From Halomonas ventosae (lineage in GTDB: Bacteria > Pseudomonadota > Gammaproteobacteria > Pseudomonadales > Halomonadaceae), in contig NZ_SNWH01000010.1 of assembly GCF_004361885.1 (NCBI RefSeq), forward strand, positions 1 through 64,000: a stretch of 64,000 bases of DNA. Reading direction: 5' to 3'. Positions 48,562 through 57,635 of this stretch are shown in pieces; position 1 is the stretch's first letter; each line of letters opens with the position of its first letter. The notes below the pieces were generated by a model. That model was not told where the DNA came from and searched no databases. It worked only from the letters and a program-made list of their open reading frames with translations. The translations under genes were made by a program, and so were the position numbers.

Positions 48562-50064
48562 ATGACACTGGCAATCATCCACACCCGGGCCGGCCTCGGG
48601 CTCGAGGCGCCCGAGGTGTTGGTCGAGGTACACCTGGCCAATGGACTGCCCGGCATGACCCTGGTGGGGCTGCCGGAAGCCGCTGTCAAGGAGAGTCGCG
48701 AGCGGGTGCGCAGTGCCCTGGTGAACGCCGGCTTTGACTTCCCGCTGCGACGCATCACCCTCAACCTGGCGCCTGCTGACTTGCCCAAGGAGGGGGGGCG
48801 CTTCGATCTGCCCATCGCCCTGGGCCTGCTGGTGGCCTCCGGCCAGGTGCCGCCCGAGGCGCTGGCGGGCGTCGAGTGCGCCGGCGAACTGGCCCTGGAT
48901 GGTCGGCTGCGCCCGGTGACTGGCGTCCTGCCGCTGGCCATGGCGACGCGTCGCGCCGGCCGGCGATTGATCGTGCCGTTGGCCAACGCCGACGAGGCGG
49001 CACTGGCTGGCGATCTCGAGGTGCTGCCGGCGGATCACCTGCTGGAGGTGGTGGCCCACCTGCTGGGCCAGGCGTCCATTTCGCCTCACCGCGCGCCGGT
49101 TGCCGTTCTGACCCCCGAGGCGGGTCCCGACCTGGCGGAGGTGCGAGGCCAGCACCAGGCCCGGCGCGCCCTGGAGGTGGCCGCCGCCGGCGGGCACAAC
49201 CTGCTGTTTGCCGGCCCGCCCGGCACCGGCAAGACCATGCTGGCCAGCCGCCTGCCGGGGATCCTGCCGCCGCTTTCCGAGGAAGAGGCCCTTGAGGTGG
49301 CGGCGATCCGCTCGGTCAGTGGGCTTTCGCATACCGAGCAGTGGGGCGTGCGTCCCTTCCGTGCCCCGCACCATACCGCCAGCGCCGTGGCCCTGGTAGG
49401 CGGTGGTTCGAAGCCGCGGCCCGGTGAGATCTCCCTGGCCCACCACGGGGTGCTGTTTCTCGACGAGCTGCCGGAGTTCTCGCGACACGTTCTCGAGGTG
49501 ATGCGCGAGCCCATGGAGTCGGGGCAGATCCATATCGCCCGGGCCAGCCACGAGCGGCGCTACCCGGCGGGCTTCCAGCTGGTGGCAGCCATGAATCCCT
49601 GCCCCTGCGGCCATCTGGGCGACCCGCGCCAGGCCTGTCACTGCACGGCAGCCCAGATCCAGCGCTACCAGGCGCGCCTCTCGGGCCCGCTGCTCGATCG
49701 CATCGACCTGCAGGTGGAAGTGCCGGCGCTGGCGCCGGAGCAGCTCACCTCTCGGCAAGCGGGCGAATCATCGGCGGTGGTCCGCGAGCGGGTGCTGGCG
49801 GCGCGGGCTCGTCAGGCCAGCCGCGGCGCACTGAATGCGCGCTTGGCCGGGCAGGCGCTGGAGGAGGCCTGCGCCCTGCAGGCGGCGGATCGCGCCTGGT
49901 TGGCCGGTGTGCTGGAGCGCCTCAAGCTGTCGGCCCGGGCCTACCACCGGGTGCTGCGGGTGGCCCTGACCCTGGCGGATCTGGCCGGCGAGACGCGTCC
50001 CGGACGTGATCAGTTAATCGAGGCGATCGGCTATCGACAGCTCGATCGCCTGCTCAAGGGATGA
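48562..50064 (+). CDS. comM: ComM/YifB family AAA+ ATPase
   Basis: A 500-residue Mg-chelatase-like ATPase. In Vibrio and Haemophilus ComM is a branch-migration helicase needed in natural transformation. The N-terminal Lon-like domain (about 1-180) is followed by the ATPase with Walker A GPPGTGKTM and Walker B LFLDELPEF, and a CPCGHLGDPRQACHC zinc element. It is downstream of ubiK in the common order. Whether this organism is transformable is not known. Confidence 0.93.
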   Translation: MTLAIIHTRAGLGLEAPEVLVEVHLANGLPGMTLVGLPEAAVKESRERVRSALVNAGFDFPLRRITLNLAPADLPKEGGRFDLPIALGLLVASGQVPPEALAGVECAGELALDGRLRPVTGVLPLAMATRRAGRRLIVPLANADEAALAGDLEVLPADHLLEVVAHLLGQASISPHRAPVAVLTPEAGPDLAEVRGQHQARRALEVAAAGGHNLLFAGPPGTGKTMLASRLPGILPPLSEEEALEVAAIRSVSGLSHTEQWGVRPFRAPHHTASAVALVGGGSKPRPGEISLAHHGVLFLDELPEFSRHVLEVMREPMESGQIHIARASHERRYPAGFQLVAAMNPCPCGHLGDPRQACHCTAAQIQRYQARLSGPLLDRIDLQVEVPALAPEQLTSRQAGESSAVVRERVLAARARQASRGALNARLAGQALEEACALQAADRAWLAGVLERLKLSARAYHRVLRVALTLADLAGETRPGRDQLIEAIGYRQLDRLLKG

Positions 50065-50074
50065 AGGTGTCCGC

Positions 50075-50557
50075 TCAGAGGGCGGTGGCATCCAGGGCCC
50101 CGCTGATCTCGCTGCGCCACGCCGGCTCGCCGTTCCCTGGGCGTCGCAGCTCCAGGCTCAGCCGATAGGGCAGCAGCTCGCGGTCGGAGAGCTGCAGCGG
50201 AGGCCCGTTGGCCTCGAGCCGGCTCGCCAGGCGCCAATGGTTGTCGCTGCCCCCTTCGGCCATGGCCAATCGCCATCCCAGCACTTGGGGGCCGTCGGGC
50301 ACCGCCAGTAGGGCACGGGTCAGGCTCTCGAGCAGGCGCTCCTCGTCGACCCCCAAGCGGCGGTCGACCTCCGGCGTGTCCAGCAGCAGGACCTGGTCGA
50401 CCGCGGGCTGAGGCAGTGGCGGCGATGCGGTGAGCTGCTCGGCGGCGCGTTCGCTCAGCCCGAGCAGGGCCTCGTGCAGTGTGGTCGACTCCTGCGGCGC
50501 AGCGGCACAACCGGCGAGCACCAGGCTCGTCAGCAGCAGGGTCAGACGGCGCTTCAT
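50075..50557 (-). CDS. Putative lipoprotein
   Basis: A 160-residue protein with a lipoprotein signal peptide and lipobox LVLAGC (Cys17). The mature chain is rich in Leu and Arg and contains LLLDTPEVDRRLGVDEERLLESLTRALL, a pattern of small outer-membrane lipoproteins of unknown role in Halomonas-like genomes. Its ATG overlaps the stop of the upstream hydrolase gene in an ATGA. I do not recognise a known family. Confidence 0.75.
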   Translation of the reverse strand: MKRRLTLLLTSLVLAGCAAAPQESTTLHEALLGLSERAAEQLTASPPLPQPAVDQVLLLDTPEVDRRLGVDEERLLESLTRALLAVPDGPQVLGWRLAMAEGGSDNHWRLASRLEANGPPLQLSDRELLPYRLSLELRRPGNGEPAWRSEISGALDATAL

Positions 50558-51528
50558 GATGAGAGGGTCTCCCGCGGCGGGGTATCGGTCGGTTCCAGTC
50601 CGGCAATGAACCGCTCGAGAACCGTGAAGAGCTCGCGGCGAATCGGCTTGGCTTCGTTGACCAGGTGATGGCGGGCCTCGGGGTGGCGATGAATCTGGGC
50701 AGCGGGAAACTTGCGCGCCAGCACTTCGAGGTTCCATTCCCAGTCCACGGTCAGATCCTGCTCCCCCTGCAGGATCAGGGTGGGCACCGGGCTCGGTGGT
50801 AGCGCCAGCAGCTGCGGCATCCAGCGGCGCATGGCGTCCACCCAGTCCATCGCCAGGCGGTTGTCCTGGAGCGGGTCGCCTTCGCGCAGGAAGTCGGCGA
50901 AGTCGGCATCCGTGGAATTGGCGCGAAATGTGCGCGGGATCGACTCTACGAAGGGGCCCACCAGGCGATGCAGCCAGCTCGACTGCTTCCAGCCCCAAGG
51001 GCGCACCAGCGGCGCCAGCAGCGCCAGGCCAGACCAGGCGCCGCCATCGCCGCGGGTCAGGGCATCGGTGGCGAGAATCGCCGCCCCGGTGCTCTGGCCG
51101 ACCCCCAGCCAAGGGCGGGGGGCCAGCCCCGCTTCCTCGAGTTGCTGCTGCAGGTGGTGCAGGCAACTGCCATAGTCACTGAAGTCGTCGATGGAGGCAC
51201 GGCGGCCGCTGGAGAGGCCGTGGCCGGGCAGATCCCAGAGCACCACTTGCCACTTTCTCGCCAGCAGGCATTCGAGAAGATGGCGGTAGAGGCCGAGATG
51301 ATCGAAGTAGCCATGTACGACGAAGACCGTGCCGATGGGCGCCTGGGGCCGCCAGACCTGAGTCCAAAGACGGAAGTTGCCGGCCTCGAGGTATCCCACA
51401 TGGAGCCTCACATGCTCGGCAAGCAGCGTCGCCAGGCCGTAGTGGCCCAAGTAGCGCTTGAGCTCGTGGCCGGACAGGTCAGCCGGCGCCAGGGGGCCCA
51501 GCGCCTGCAGGGGGGTGAAGTCGCTCAT
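50554..51528 (-). CDS. Alpha/beta hydrolase, monoacylglycerol-lipase-like
   Basis: A 324-residue hydrolase of the serine aminopeptidase S33 / lysophospholipase group. The oxyanion region is FVVHGYFDHLGLYRHL, the nucleophile lies in GVGQSTGAAI, the acid in LQGEQDLTVD and the His in HPEARHHLVNE. No signal peptide is seen. GGAGGAA precedes the start at 51528. It is coupled to the lipoprotein gene. The substrate is unknown. Confidence 0.87.
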   Translation of the reverse strand: MSDFTPLQALGPLAPADLSGHELKRYLGHYGLATLLAEHVRLHVGYLEAGNFRLWTQVWRPQAPIGTVFVVHGYFDHLGLYRHLLECLLARKWQVVLWDLPGHGLSSGRRASIDDFSDYGSCLHHLQQQLEEAGLAPRPWLGVGQSTGAAILATDALTRGDGGAWSGLALLAPLVRPWGWKQSSWLHRLVGPFVESIPRTFRANSTDADFADFLREGDPLQDNRLAMDWVDAMRRWMPQLLALPPSPVPTLILQGEQDLTVDWEWNLEVLARKFPAAQIHRHPEARHHLVNEAKPIRRELFTVLERFIAGLEPTDTPPRETLSS

Positions 51529-51650
51529 CGGTTCCTCCGCAATGCCCGTACATGCTAGTGCCCAGTCGCCGGCTCGGCCAGCGATGCCTCGGCGGCCGGC
51601 CTTGGCCTCATCATTTGGTCTAGCGCCGGGCGGCAAGCCGCCGCCACGGG

Positions 51651-51679
51651 TTTACATGTGGAATAATTTTCCACAAAAT
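51651..51679 (+). promoter_or_regulatory. glcB promoter with IclR-like operator in the spacer
   Basis: TTTACA (51651-51656) and CAAAAT (51674-51679) lie 17 bases apart, 80 bp before the glcB start. The spacer and flanks contain GTGGAATAATTTTCCAC (51658-51674), an inverted repeat with arms GTGGAA/TTCCAC. Its centre resembles the E. coli IclR operator TGGAAATNATTTCCA (11 of 14 defined positions). A repressor bound there would block polymerase. Confidence 0.6.
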
Positions 51680-51760
51680 TGAACTTACCCCCATTATCAT
51701 TCCCTGTCCGGCCGGTCGGTGCCAGGGGCACCGAGCAGCCAAGCATGAGGAGCACGACCC

Positions 51761-53947
51761 ATGACCCATCGCATCACACGCCATCGCCTTCAGGTGGCCG
51801 CCGAGCTGGACCGCTTCATCAACGAACAGGCCCTGCCGGGCACTGGTGTCGACCCCGAGGCCTTTTGGGCCGGCGTCGATACCCTCTTTCATGATCTGAC
51901 CCCCCAGAACCGCGAATTGCTCGCCGAACGCGATCGTCTGCAGGAAAGACTCGATGCCTGGCATCGCGAGCACCCCGGCCCCGTTCGCGACGTGGCTGCC
52001 TATCGGGCCTTCCTCGAGGAGATTGGCTACCTGGTCAAGGCCCCGGCCAAGGTCAGCGTGACCACCGTCAATGTCGATAGCGAGATCGCCGTTCAGGCCG
52101 GCCCGCAGCTGGTGGTGCCGGTCAACAACCCGCGCTATGCGCTGAACGCCGGTAATGCGCGCTGGGGCAGCCTCTACGATGCCCTCTACGGTACCGATGT
52201 CATTTCCGAGGAGGGCGGCGCCGAGAAGGGCACTAGCTTCAATCCCAAGCGTGGCGAGAAGGTGATCGGCTATGCCCGCGGCGTGCTCGACCGCGCTGCG
52301 CCGCTGGCCATCGGTTCCCACCACGATGCCGTCAAGTACGCGCTGCGTGACGGCCACCTAGTGGTCTCCCTGGAGGGCGGTCGCGAGACCGGTCTCAAAG
52401 ATCCGGACAAGCTGGTGGGCTTCAACGGCCCGACCGAGAGTCCAGAGTCGGTGCTGCTGGTCAACCACGGCCTGCACCTGGAGATCCAGATCGACCCGAG
52501 CCACCCGATCGGCAAGACCGACCCGGCCGGCGTCAAGGACGTGGTGGTCGAGGCGGCGCTGACCACCATCATGGACTGCGAGGACTCCGTGGCCGCGGTG
52601 GATGCCGAGGACAAGGTCGGGGTGTATGCCAGCTGGCTGGGCCTGATGAAGGGCGACCTGGAGGAGCAGGTCGAGAAAGGGGGCAAGACCCTCACTCGCC
52701 GCCTGCATGCCGACCGAACCTGGCACAACACCGACGGCGGCACGCTCACCCTGCCCGGCCGCTCGCTGATGTTCGTGCGCAACGTCGGCCACCTGATGAC
52801 CACCCCCGCGGTGCTGGATGCCGAGGGCAACGAGCTGCCGGAGGGCATCCTCGACGGTATCGTCACCAGCCTGATCGCCCTGCATGACCTGAAAAAGGAC
52901 GAGCACGAGCCGCGTAACTCGCGCACGGGCTCCATGTACATCGTCAAGCCGAAGATGCACGGCCCCAAGGAGGTCGCCTTCTCCAATGCGCTGTTCGGGC
53001 GCATCGAGGACATCCTCGGCATGGCCCGCGATACCCTGAAGATGGGCATCATGGACGAGGAGCGTCGCACCTCGGTCAACCTCAAGGCCTGCATTGCGGA
53101 GGCGAGCTCGCGGGTAGTATTCATCAATACCGGCTTCCTCGACCGCACCGGCGACGAGATGCATACCGCCATGGAGGCGGGTCCGATGATCCGCAAGGGC
53201 GACATGAAGAGCTCCGCCTGGATCCAGGCCTACGAAAAGAACAATGTCCAGGTCGGCCTGGCCTGCGGCCTGCGCGGCCGCGCTCAGATCGGCAAGGGCA
53301 TGTGGGCCATGCCGGACCTGATGGCCGCCATGCTCGAGCAGAAGATCGGCCATCCCAAGGCCGGCGCCAACACCGCTTGGGTGCCGTCGCCCACCGCCGC
53401 CACCCTTCACGCCCTGCATTATCACCAGGTGGATGTGGCGGACGTCCAGCGCGAGCTGGAAGGGCACGGCGAACGCGAGCTTGGTGAAGGCCTGCTCGAT
53501 GACCTGCTCACCGTGCCGGTGGCCGAGTCGCCGCAGTGGAGCGACGAGGAGATCCAGCAGGAACTGGACAACAACTGCCAAGGCATCCTCGGCTACGTGG
53601 TGCGCTGGGTCGAGCATGGCGTGGGCTGTTCCAAGGTGCCCGATATCCATGACGTCGCGCTGATGGAGGATCGCGCCACCCTGCGGATCTCCAGCCAGCA
53701 CATCACCAACTGGCTGTACCATGGCGTGGTCGATGCCGACCGCGTCAAGGAGACCCTGCAGCGCATGGCCAAGGTGGTCGATCAGCAGAACGCCGGTGAC
53801 CCGGACTACACGCCGATGAGCGCCGACTTCGAGGCCTCGACGGCCTTTCAGGCAGCAAGCGACCTGATCTTCAAGGGCCGCGAGCAACCGGCCGGCTATA
53901 CCGAGCCGCTGCTGCACTACTGGCGCGCCGTACACAAGGCGAAATAA
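51761..53947 (+). CDS. glcB: Malate synthase G
   Basis: A 728-residue monomeric malate synthase (E. coli 723) joining glyoxylate and acetyl-CoA. The TIM-barrel core has [18 protein letters not shown] with metal and catalytic acids, [13 protein letters not shown], and [23 protein letters not shown]. The last domain holds [16 protein letters not shown] precedes the ATG. No isocitrate lyase or glycolate gene is adjacent. A strong terminator follows. Confidence 0.97.
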   Translation: MTHRITRHRLQVAAELDRFINEQALPGTGVDPEAFWAGVDTLFHDLTPQNRELLAERDRLQERLDAWHREHPGPVRDVAAYRAFLEEIGYLVKAPAKVSVTTVNVDSEIAVQAGPQLVVPVNNPRYALNAGNARWGSLYDALYGTDVISEEGGAEKGTSFNPKRGEKVIGYARGVLDRAAPLAIGSHHDAVKYALRDGHLVVSLEGGRETGLKDPDKLVGFNGPTESPESVLLVNHGLHLEIQIDPSHPIGKTDPAGVKDVVVEAALTTIMDCEDSVAAVDAEDKVGVYASWLGLMKGDLEEQVEKGGKTLTRRLHADRTWHNTDGGTLTLPGRSLMFVRNVGHLMTTPAVLDAEGNELPEGILDGIVTSLIALHDLKKDEHEPRNSRTGSMYIVKPKMHGPKEVAFSNALFGRIEDILGMARDTLKMGIMDEERRTSVNLKACIAEASSRVVFINTGFLDRTGDEMHTAMEAGPMIRKGDMKSSAWIQAYEKNNVQVGLACGLRGRAQIGKGMWAMPDLMAAMLEQKIGHPKAGANTAWVPSPTAATLHALHYHQVDVADVQRELEGHGERELGEGLLDDLLTVPVAESPQWSDEEIQQELDNNCQGILGYVVRWVEHGVGCSKVPDIHDVALMEDRATLRISSQHITNWLYHGVVDADRVKETLQRMAKVVDQQNAGDPDYTPMSADFEASTAFQAASDLIFKGREQPAGYTEPLLHYWRAVHKAK

Positions 53948-54009
53948 GCGGCTGCGGGTCCAGCTTAGCGGATACATTGATATCCGCAGCTCACCGCTCG
54001 TACGCATCA

Positions 54010-54039
54010 AGCGCCCCGGGTACCTGCCCGGGGCGCTTT
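54010..54039 (+). terminator. Terminator of glcB
   Basis: AGCGCCCCGGG (54010-54020) and CCCGGGGCGCT (54027-54037) form a perfect 11-bp stem with a six-base loop, followed by TTC. It is about 60 bp after the glcB stop. Confidence 0.8.
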
Positions 54040-54092
54040 CGGTTATGTTGACGCAAACGCTATCTTCCCAATGAACCGCAAGGAGCCTGCCG

Positions 54093-54506
54093 ATGACCGT
54101 GATGACTGCTGCCGCTATCGAGGATTTCCTCGACGAGATATTTCCCCAGCGTATCGGCACCATCGAAGCCGTCGGTGAGATGAAGGCCACCATGAGCCTG
54201 GCCATCGACGACGAGCACCTGCGCCCTGGAGCCAGCGTCTCGGGCCCCACCCTGATGGGGCTGGCCGATGTCTGCCTCTACGTGGCGATCCTGGCGCAGA
54301 TCGGGCCGGAGCCCATGGCGGTGACCAGCGACCTGCATTGCCGCTTCCTGCGCCGCCCCCGGGGCGACCGCGACATTACCGCCACCGCGCACATCCACAA
54401 GCTGGGACGCCGCCTGGCGGTGGGCGAGGTGCAGCTCTTCTCCGCCGGTCAGGAGGAGCCGGTAGCCCTGGTCACCGCCACCTACGCCCTGCCCGATCGT
54501 GACTGA
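54093..54506 (+). CDS. PaaI-like hotdog thioesterase
   Basis: A 137-residue hotdog-fold protein similar to the PaaI/YdiI acyl-CoA thioesterases. The GASVSGPTLMGLADVCLYVAI helix carries the typical Gly and Asp, and DLHCRFLRRPRGDRDI follows. The CoA ester it cleaves is unknown. AAGGAG precedes the ATG. It converges with the DUF423 gene with a 5-bp gap. Confidence 0.8.
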   Translation: MTVMTAAAIEDFLDEIFPQRIGTIEAVGEMKATMSLAIDDEHLRPGASVSGPTLMGLADVCLYVAILAQIGPEPMAVTSDLHCRFLRRPRGDRDITATAHIHKLGRRLAVGEVQLFSAGQEEPVALVTATYALPDRD

Positions 54507-54511
54507 GCGAC

Positions 54512-54895
54512 TCAGGGCACGCGAGGCTGGCGCAGTATCGCTCCCGCCAGGGCTAACCAGCCAGCGATTAGCAGCATGCCGCCTAGCGGGGTGACCATGC
54601 CCAGCCTTTCCAGGCCCGTCAGCGCCATGGCGTAAAGCGAGCCCGAAAAGAGCGCCATGCCGGCCGCCCACAGCCCCAGCATCAGCCGCTGGCCGACGAG
54701 CGGTGAGGCGGCGCGCCAGGCCAGCACGGTCAGCATGGCCAGGGTGTGCCACGCCTGATAGCGCACCCCGGTCGTGAAGGCGGCGGCAAGACGCGGTGTC
54801 AACTGGTCCGCCAGCGCATGGGCGCCGAAGGCGCCGGCCATCACCATCAAGGCGCCGGAGAGGGCCACGCCCAGCCACCATCCCCTGTCCTGCAT
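54512..54895 (-). CDS. DUF423 family membrane protein (YgdD-like)
   Basis: A 127-residue inner-membrane protein with four predicted spans. It begins with SGALMVMAGAFGAHAL and has TGVRYQAWHTLAML and VTPLGGMLLIAGW, the family pattern. Function unknown. It is divergent from trmB. Confidence 0.88.
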   Translation of the reverse strand: MQDRGWWLGVALSGALMVMAGAFGAHALADQLTPRLAAAFTTGVRYQAWHTLAMLTVLAWRAASPLVGQRLMLGLWAAGMALFSGSLYAMALTGLERLGMVTPLGGMLLIAGWLALAGAILRQPRVP

Positions 54896-55018
54896 ATCAA
54901 CCTCCTGGCGATTCTCGAGAATCGGTCGCTAGCGTACCCGGCAATCGCCTGAGCCGCTACAATACGCGCCCCCGGCCTCTTTCAGGCAAGCGTTTCTCCC
55001 GACAAGAGCTCTCGAGCC

Positions 55019-55759
55019 ATGACCGACCCGCGACACGACGACACGACGACTGCCCCCGAGGGCCCGGACGCCCCGCTGCACCGCCGCGGCATCAAGAGCT
55101 ATGTACTGCGCGCCGGCCGCATGACCCAGGCCCAGACCCGCGGGCTCGAGGAGGTCTGGCCGCGCCTGGGACTGAGCCTCGCCGATGGCCGCCAGGACCT
55201 CGATGCGTTGTTCGGACGCCGCGCGCCTCGTGTGCTGGAGGTGGGTTTCGGCATGGGGGCCTCGCTGATCGAGCAGGCCGAGCGGCACCCCGATACCGAC
55301 TTCATCGGCATTGAGGTGCATGCGCCGGGCGTTGGCAAGCTGCTCGACGAAGCCGACAAGCGGGGCCTGACGAACCTGCGCGTCTACCGCGAGGATGCCC
55401 TGGCGGTGCTCGAGCAGTGCCTGCCCGAGGCGAGCCTTGATACCCTGCAGCTGTTCTTCCCCGACCCCTGGCCGAAGAAGAAGCATCACAAGCGGCGCAT
55501 CGTCCAGCCCGCTTTTGTCGCGCTGGTGCATAGCCGGCTCAAGCCCGGTGGCACCCTGCACCTGGCCACCGACTGGCAGGCCTATGCCGAGTGGATGGCC
55601 GAGGTGATGGACGCCGCCCCCGGTTTCGCCAACACTGCCGACGCCGAGACGGCCCCCTATGTGCCGCGCCCCGAGTTTCGCCCGTTGACCAAGTTCGAGG
55701 CGCGCGGCGAGAAGCTGGGGCACGGCGTCTGGGACTTGATCTTCCAGCGGGTCGACTGA
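55019..55759 (+). CDS. trmB: tRNA (guanine-N7-)-methyltransferase
   Basis: A 246-residue SAM enzyme that methylates G46 of tRNA. Motif I is [11 protein letters not shown], followed by [16 protein letters not shown], and the catalytic and substrate-binding [15 protein letters not shown]. The C-terminus has [17 protein letters not shown]. The start at 55019 is the first in-frame ATG. A 272-bp gap follows. Confidence 0.96.
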   Translation: MTDPRHDDTTTAPEGPDAPLHRRGIKSYVLRAGRMTQAQTRGLEEVWPRLGLSLADGRQDLDALFGRRAPRVLEVGFGMGASLIEQAERHPDTDFIGIEVHAPGVGKLLDEADKRGLTNLRVYREDALAVLEQCLPEASLDTLQLFFPDPWPKKKHHKRRIVQPAFVALVHSRLKPGGTLHLATDWQAYAEWMAEVMDAAPGFANTADAETAPYVPRPEFRPLTKFEARGEKLGHGVWDLIFQRVD

Positions 55760-55850
55760 CACCCGCCGGGATGCCCTTTTCCGCGTTCCCCGCATCTCAC
55801 AGGTGCCGGGGGCGATGTCATACGGGGGAATAACGTCGTCCGGACAAAAG

Positions 55851-55962
55851 AGAGCCGCCCCGGAAGAGGCGGCAAAAAAGACCGTGACTAGCAATGAGAG
55901 GGAGAAACCCGGGCAGGAAACTGGCGGGTTCCTGCCCGACGTGGCGCCTCATCAACGCCACG
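55851..55962 (-). terminator. Cluster of three hairpins between trmB and the AEC gene
   Basis: Read on the minus strand after the AEC gene, three perfect stems follow one another: CGTGGCG/CGCCACG (55940-55946 and 55956-55962), CGGGCAGGAA/TTCCTGCCCG (55910-55919 and 55929-55938), and GCCGCC/GGCGGC (55854-55859 and 55868-55873). The last is followed by TCTCTTTT, as in a Rho-independent terminator. The cluster could end the AEC transcript or be a small RNA; no clear promoter for a separate RNA is seen. The rest of the gap holds no gene. Confidence 0.55.
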
Positions 55963-56031
55963 ATTAAAGCTTAACCATTCGCGTTTGATCTTTAAATGCA
56001 AATGCGGAAGATTTTCGTTAGCGGCGTGCCC

Positions 56032-56946
56032 TTAACCGGCGAGACGCAGCCAGAGCGGCAGGGTCAGCATGGCCAGCAGCGTCTGGCCGGTGATCAGGGC
56101 CGCCATCAGCTCGGCGTCTCCGCCCAGCTGGCGAGCCAGGATATAGGCGGAGGTGGCGGTGGGCAGGGCGGCGAACAGCAGGGCTACGTCGCGGGTCACC
56201 GGATCCAGGCCCAGCAGTAGGGCGAGGGCGAGCACCAGCGCCGGCATCAGGCCCAGCTTGACCAGGTTGGCAGCCCAGACCCCGCGGTCCAGCCTCAGCA
56301 GAGCAGCGGGGCGCAGCGCCACGCCCACCGCCACCAAACCCAGCGGCAGGGCGGCACGCCCCAGCAGTTCTAGGCAGGGCTGGCTCCAGCCGGGTAGGCC
56401 GATGCCGCTGAGGTTGAGGGCGATGCCGGCCAGGCAGGCCAGGATCAGCGGATTGCGGGACAGCGCCGCGAGGCTTCTGCTCAGGCTCGCCGTGCCCAGG
56501 GTGCCGGCAGCGATGAAACTGGCCACGCAGAGCACATTGACCACCGGCACCATCAGCGCCACTGCCACTGCCGCCACCGTGGCTCCGGCACTGCCGTGCA
56601 GGGCGGCGGCACCGGCGACGCCGACATAGGTGTTGAAGCGCAGCGCCCCCTGGAAGGCCGACGTGAAGGCAGGGGGGTCGAGTCGCAGCCGCGTGCGCAG
56701 CGCCCACAGCAGTAGGCTGAACAGCCCGATGGCACCCAGCAGGGCGAGGGCCAGCCGGGCCACCGGCACCTGGCTGACGTCCGCGGTGGCCAGGGTCGAG
56801 ACGAGCATGGCGGGAAATAGCAGGAAGTAGATCAACCGTTCCAGGCGTGGCCAGAAGTCACCCCCCGGCTGGCGCCACCAGCCGAGCCCGGCCCCCAGCA
56901 GGATCAGCAGGAACAGTGGCCCCAGTGCATTGCCCACGCTTTCCAT
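56032..56946 (-). CDS. AEC family (auxin efflux carrier-like) transporter
   Basis: A 304-residue inner-membrane protein with about ten spans in two five-helix halves, the bile-acid/auxin-carrier-like fold of the AEC family, whose bacterial members often move malate or malonate. It has FPAMLVSTLATADV near the start and LFAALPTATSAYILARQLGGD in the second half, a typical AEC stretch. The substrate cannot be predicted. It is divergent from the FixH-like gene. Confidence 0.88.
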   Translation of the reverse strand: MESVGNALGPLFLLILLGAGLGWWRQPGGDFWPRLERLIYFLLFPAMLVSTLATADVSQVPVARLALALLGAIGLFSLLLWALRTRLRLDPPAFTSAFQGALRFNTYVGVAGAAALHGSAGATVAAVAVALMVPVVNVLCVASFIAAGTLGTASLSRSLAALSRNPLILACLAGIALNLSGIGLPGWSQPCLELLGRAALPLGLVAVGVALRPAALLRLDRGVWAANLVKLGLMPALVLALALLLGLDPVTRDVALLFAALPTATSAYILARQLGGDAELMAALITGQTLLAMLTLPLWLRLAG

Positions 56947-57056
56947 GATACCTCCCTTCCGAAGGTCTCTCCTGCGACATCCTTGCGCACTTCGCCGCAG
57001 GTAATTGCTGTTAAACTTACCTGTATCCTGCCACCCATGGAGGTCCGTTCTCGGCC

Positions 57057-57566
57057 ATGCTCCAGCGCACCCCGTTGTCCACCGGCGCGCGCCATCCTCG
57101 GCTGCTGCGCCTGCTGATCATCCTCACCCTGCTGACTCTCGCCGTAGCGCTCTGGTACCTAACCCGCTATAGCCTGCGCGACGAGGCCGGCGTGCAGTGG
57201 TATCCGCCGTTGGAGACGCCCTGCGATCTCCATTCGGCCCCCTGCACGGCGCGCTTGGGGCAGGGTATTACGCTACGCCTGGCGATCGAGTCTGACGGTC
57301 CTATCCGGGCCTTGGAGCGCCTGCCGCTGGAGGTGAGTGTAGCCGGCATCCCGGCCTCAGCCGCGCGCGTCGACTTTGTGGGTCGTGACATGGACATGGG
57401 GCTGCACCGTTTCCCCCTGGAGGCCGCGGGCAGCGGCGTCTTTCGTGGAGAGGGGCAGGTGGCAATCTGTACCAAGGCGGTCATGCCCTGGCGCGCGAAG
57501 GTGGTGGTGGACACTCCCCAGGGGCGTCTGGGAAGCTGGTTCGACTTTGAGGTGGCGAGGCGCTGA
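57057..57566 (+). CDS. Membrane-anchored periplasmic protein, FixH-like
   Basis: A 169-residue protein with one N-terminal span (about 18-37) and a periplasmic beta-rich domain. The segment VGRDMDMGLHRFPLEAAGSGVFRGEG resembles FixH/YtkA-type proteins found near cytochrome oxidase and copper-chaperone genes. Two Cys pairs or single Cys (ETPCDLHSAPCTA, AICTKAVMPW) could bind copper. The next gene downstream is a truncated stump. The specific role is uncertain. Confidence 0.65.
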   Translation: MLQRTPLSTGARHPRLLRLLIILTLLTLAVALWYLTRYSLRDEAGVQWYPPLETPCDLHSAPCTARLGQGITLRLAIESDGPIRALERLPLEVSVAGIPASAARVDFVGRDMDMGLHRFPLEAAGSGVFRGEGQVAICTKAVMPWRAKVVVDTPQGRLGSWFDFEVARR

Positions 57567-57568
57567 GC

Positions 57569-57635
57569 ATGAGAGAAAGACGCGCCTGGTGGGGATGGGG
57601 CGCGATGCTGGTGGTGATCGCGGCATCCGTCCGTC
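57569..57635 (+). pseudogene. 5' stump of a truncated gene
   Basis: Two bases after the FixH-like stop an ATG opens MRERRAWWGWGAMLVVIAAS, a positive start followed by one hydrophobic segment, as in a signal anchor. The frame then runs into the esterase gene on the opposite strand and continues only as antisense. It looks like the first 20 or so codons of a gene (perhaps a SCO1-type protein, a common neighbour) cut off by a rearrangement. The identity is a guess. Confidence 0.5.

Noticed and set aside
52358-54250. 630-codon minus-strand frame across glcB
   Set aside because: Antisense to malate synthase G and rich in His/Gly/Leu, as expected from a mirrored coding frame.
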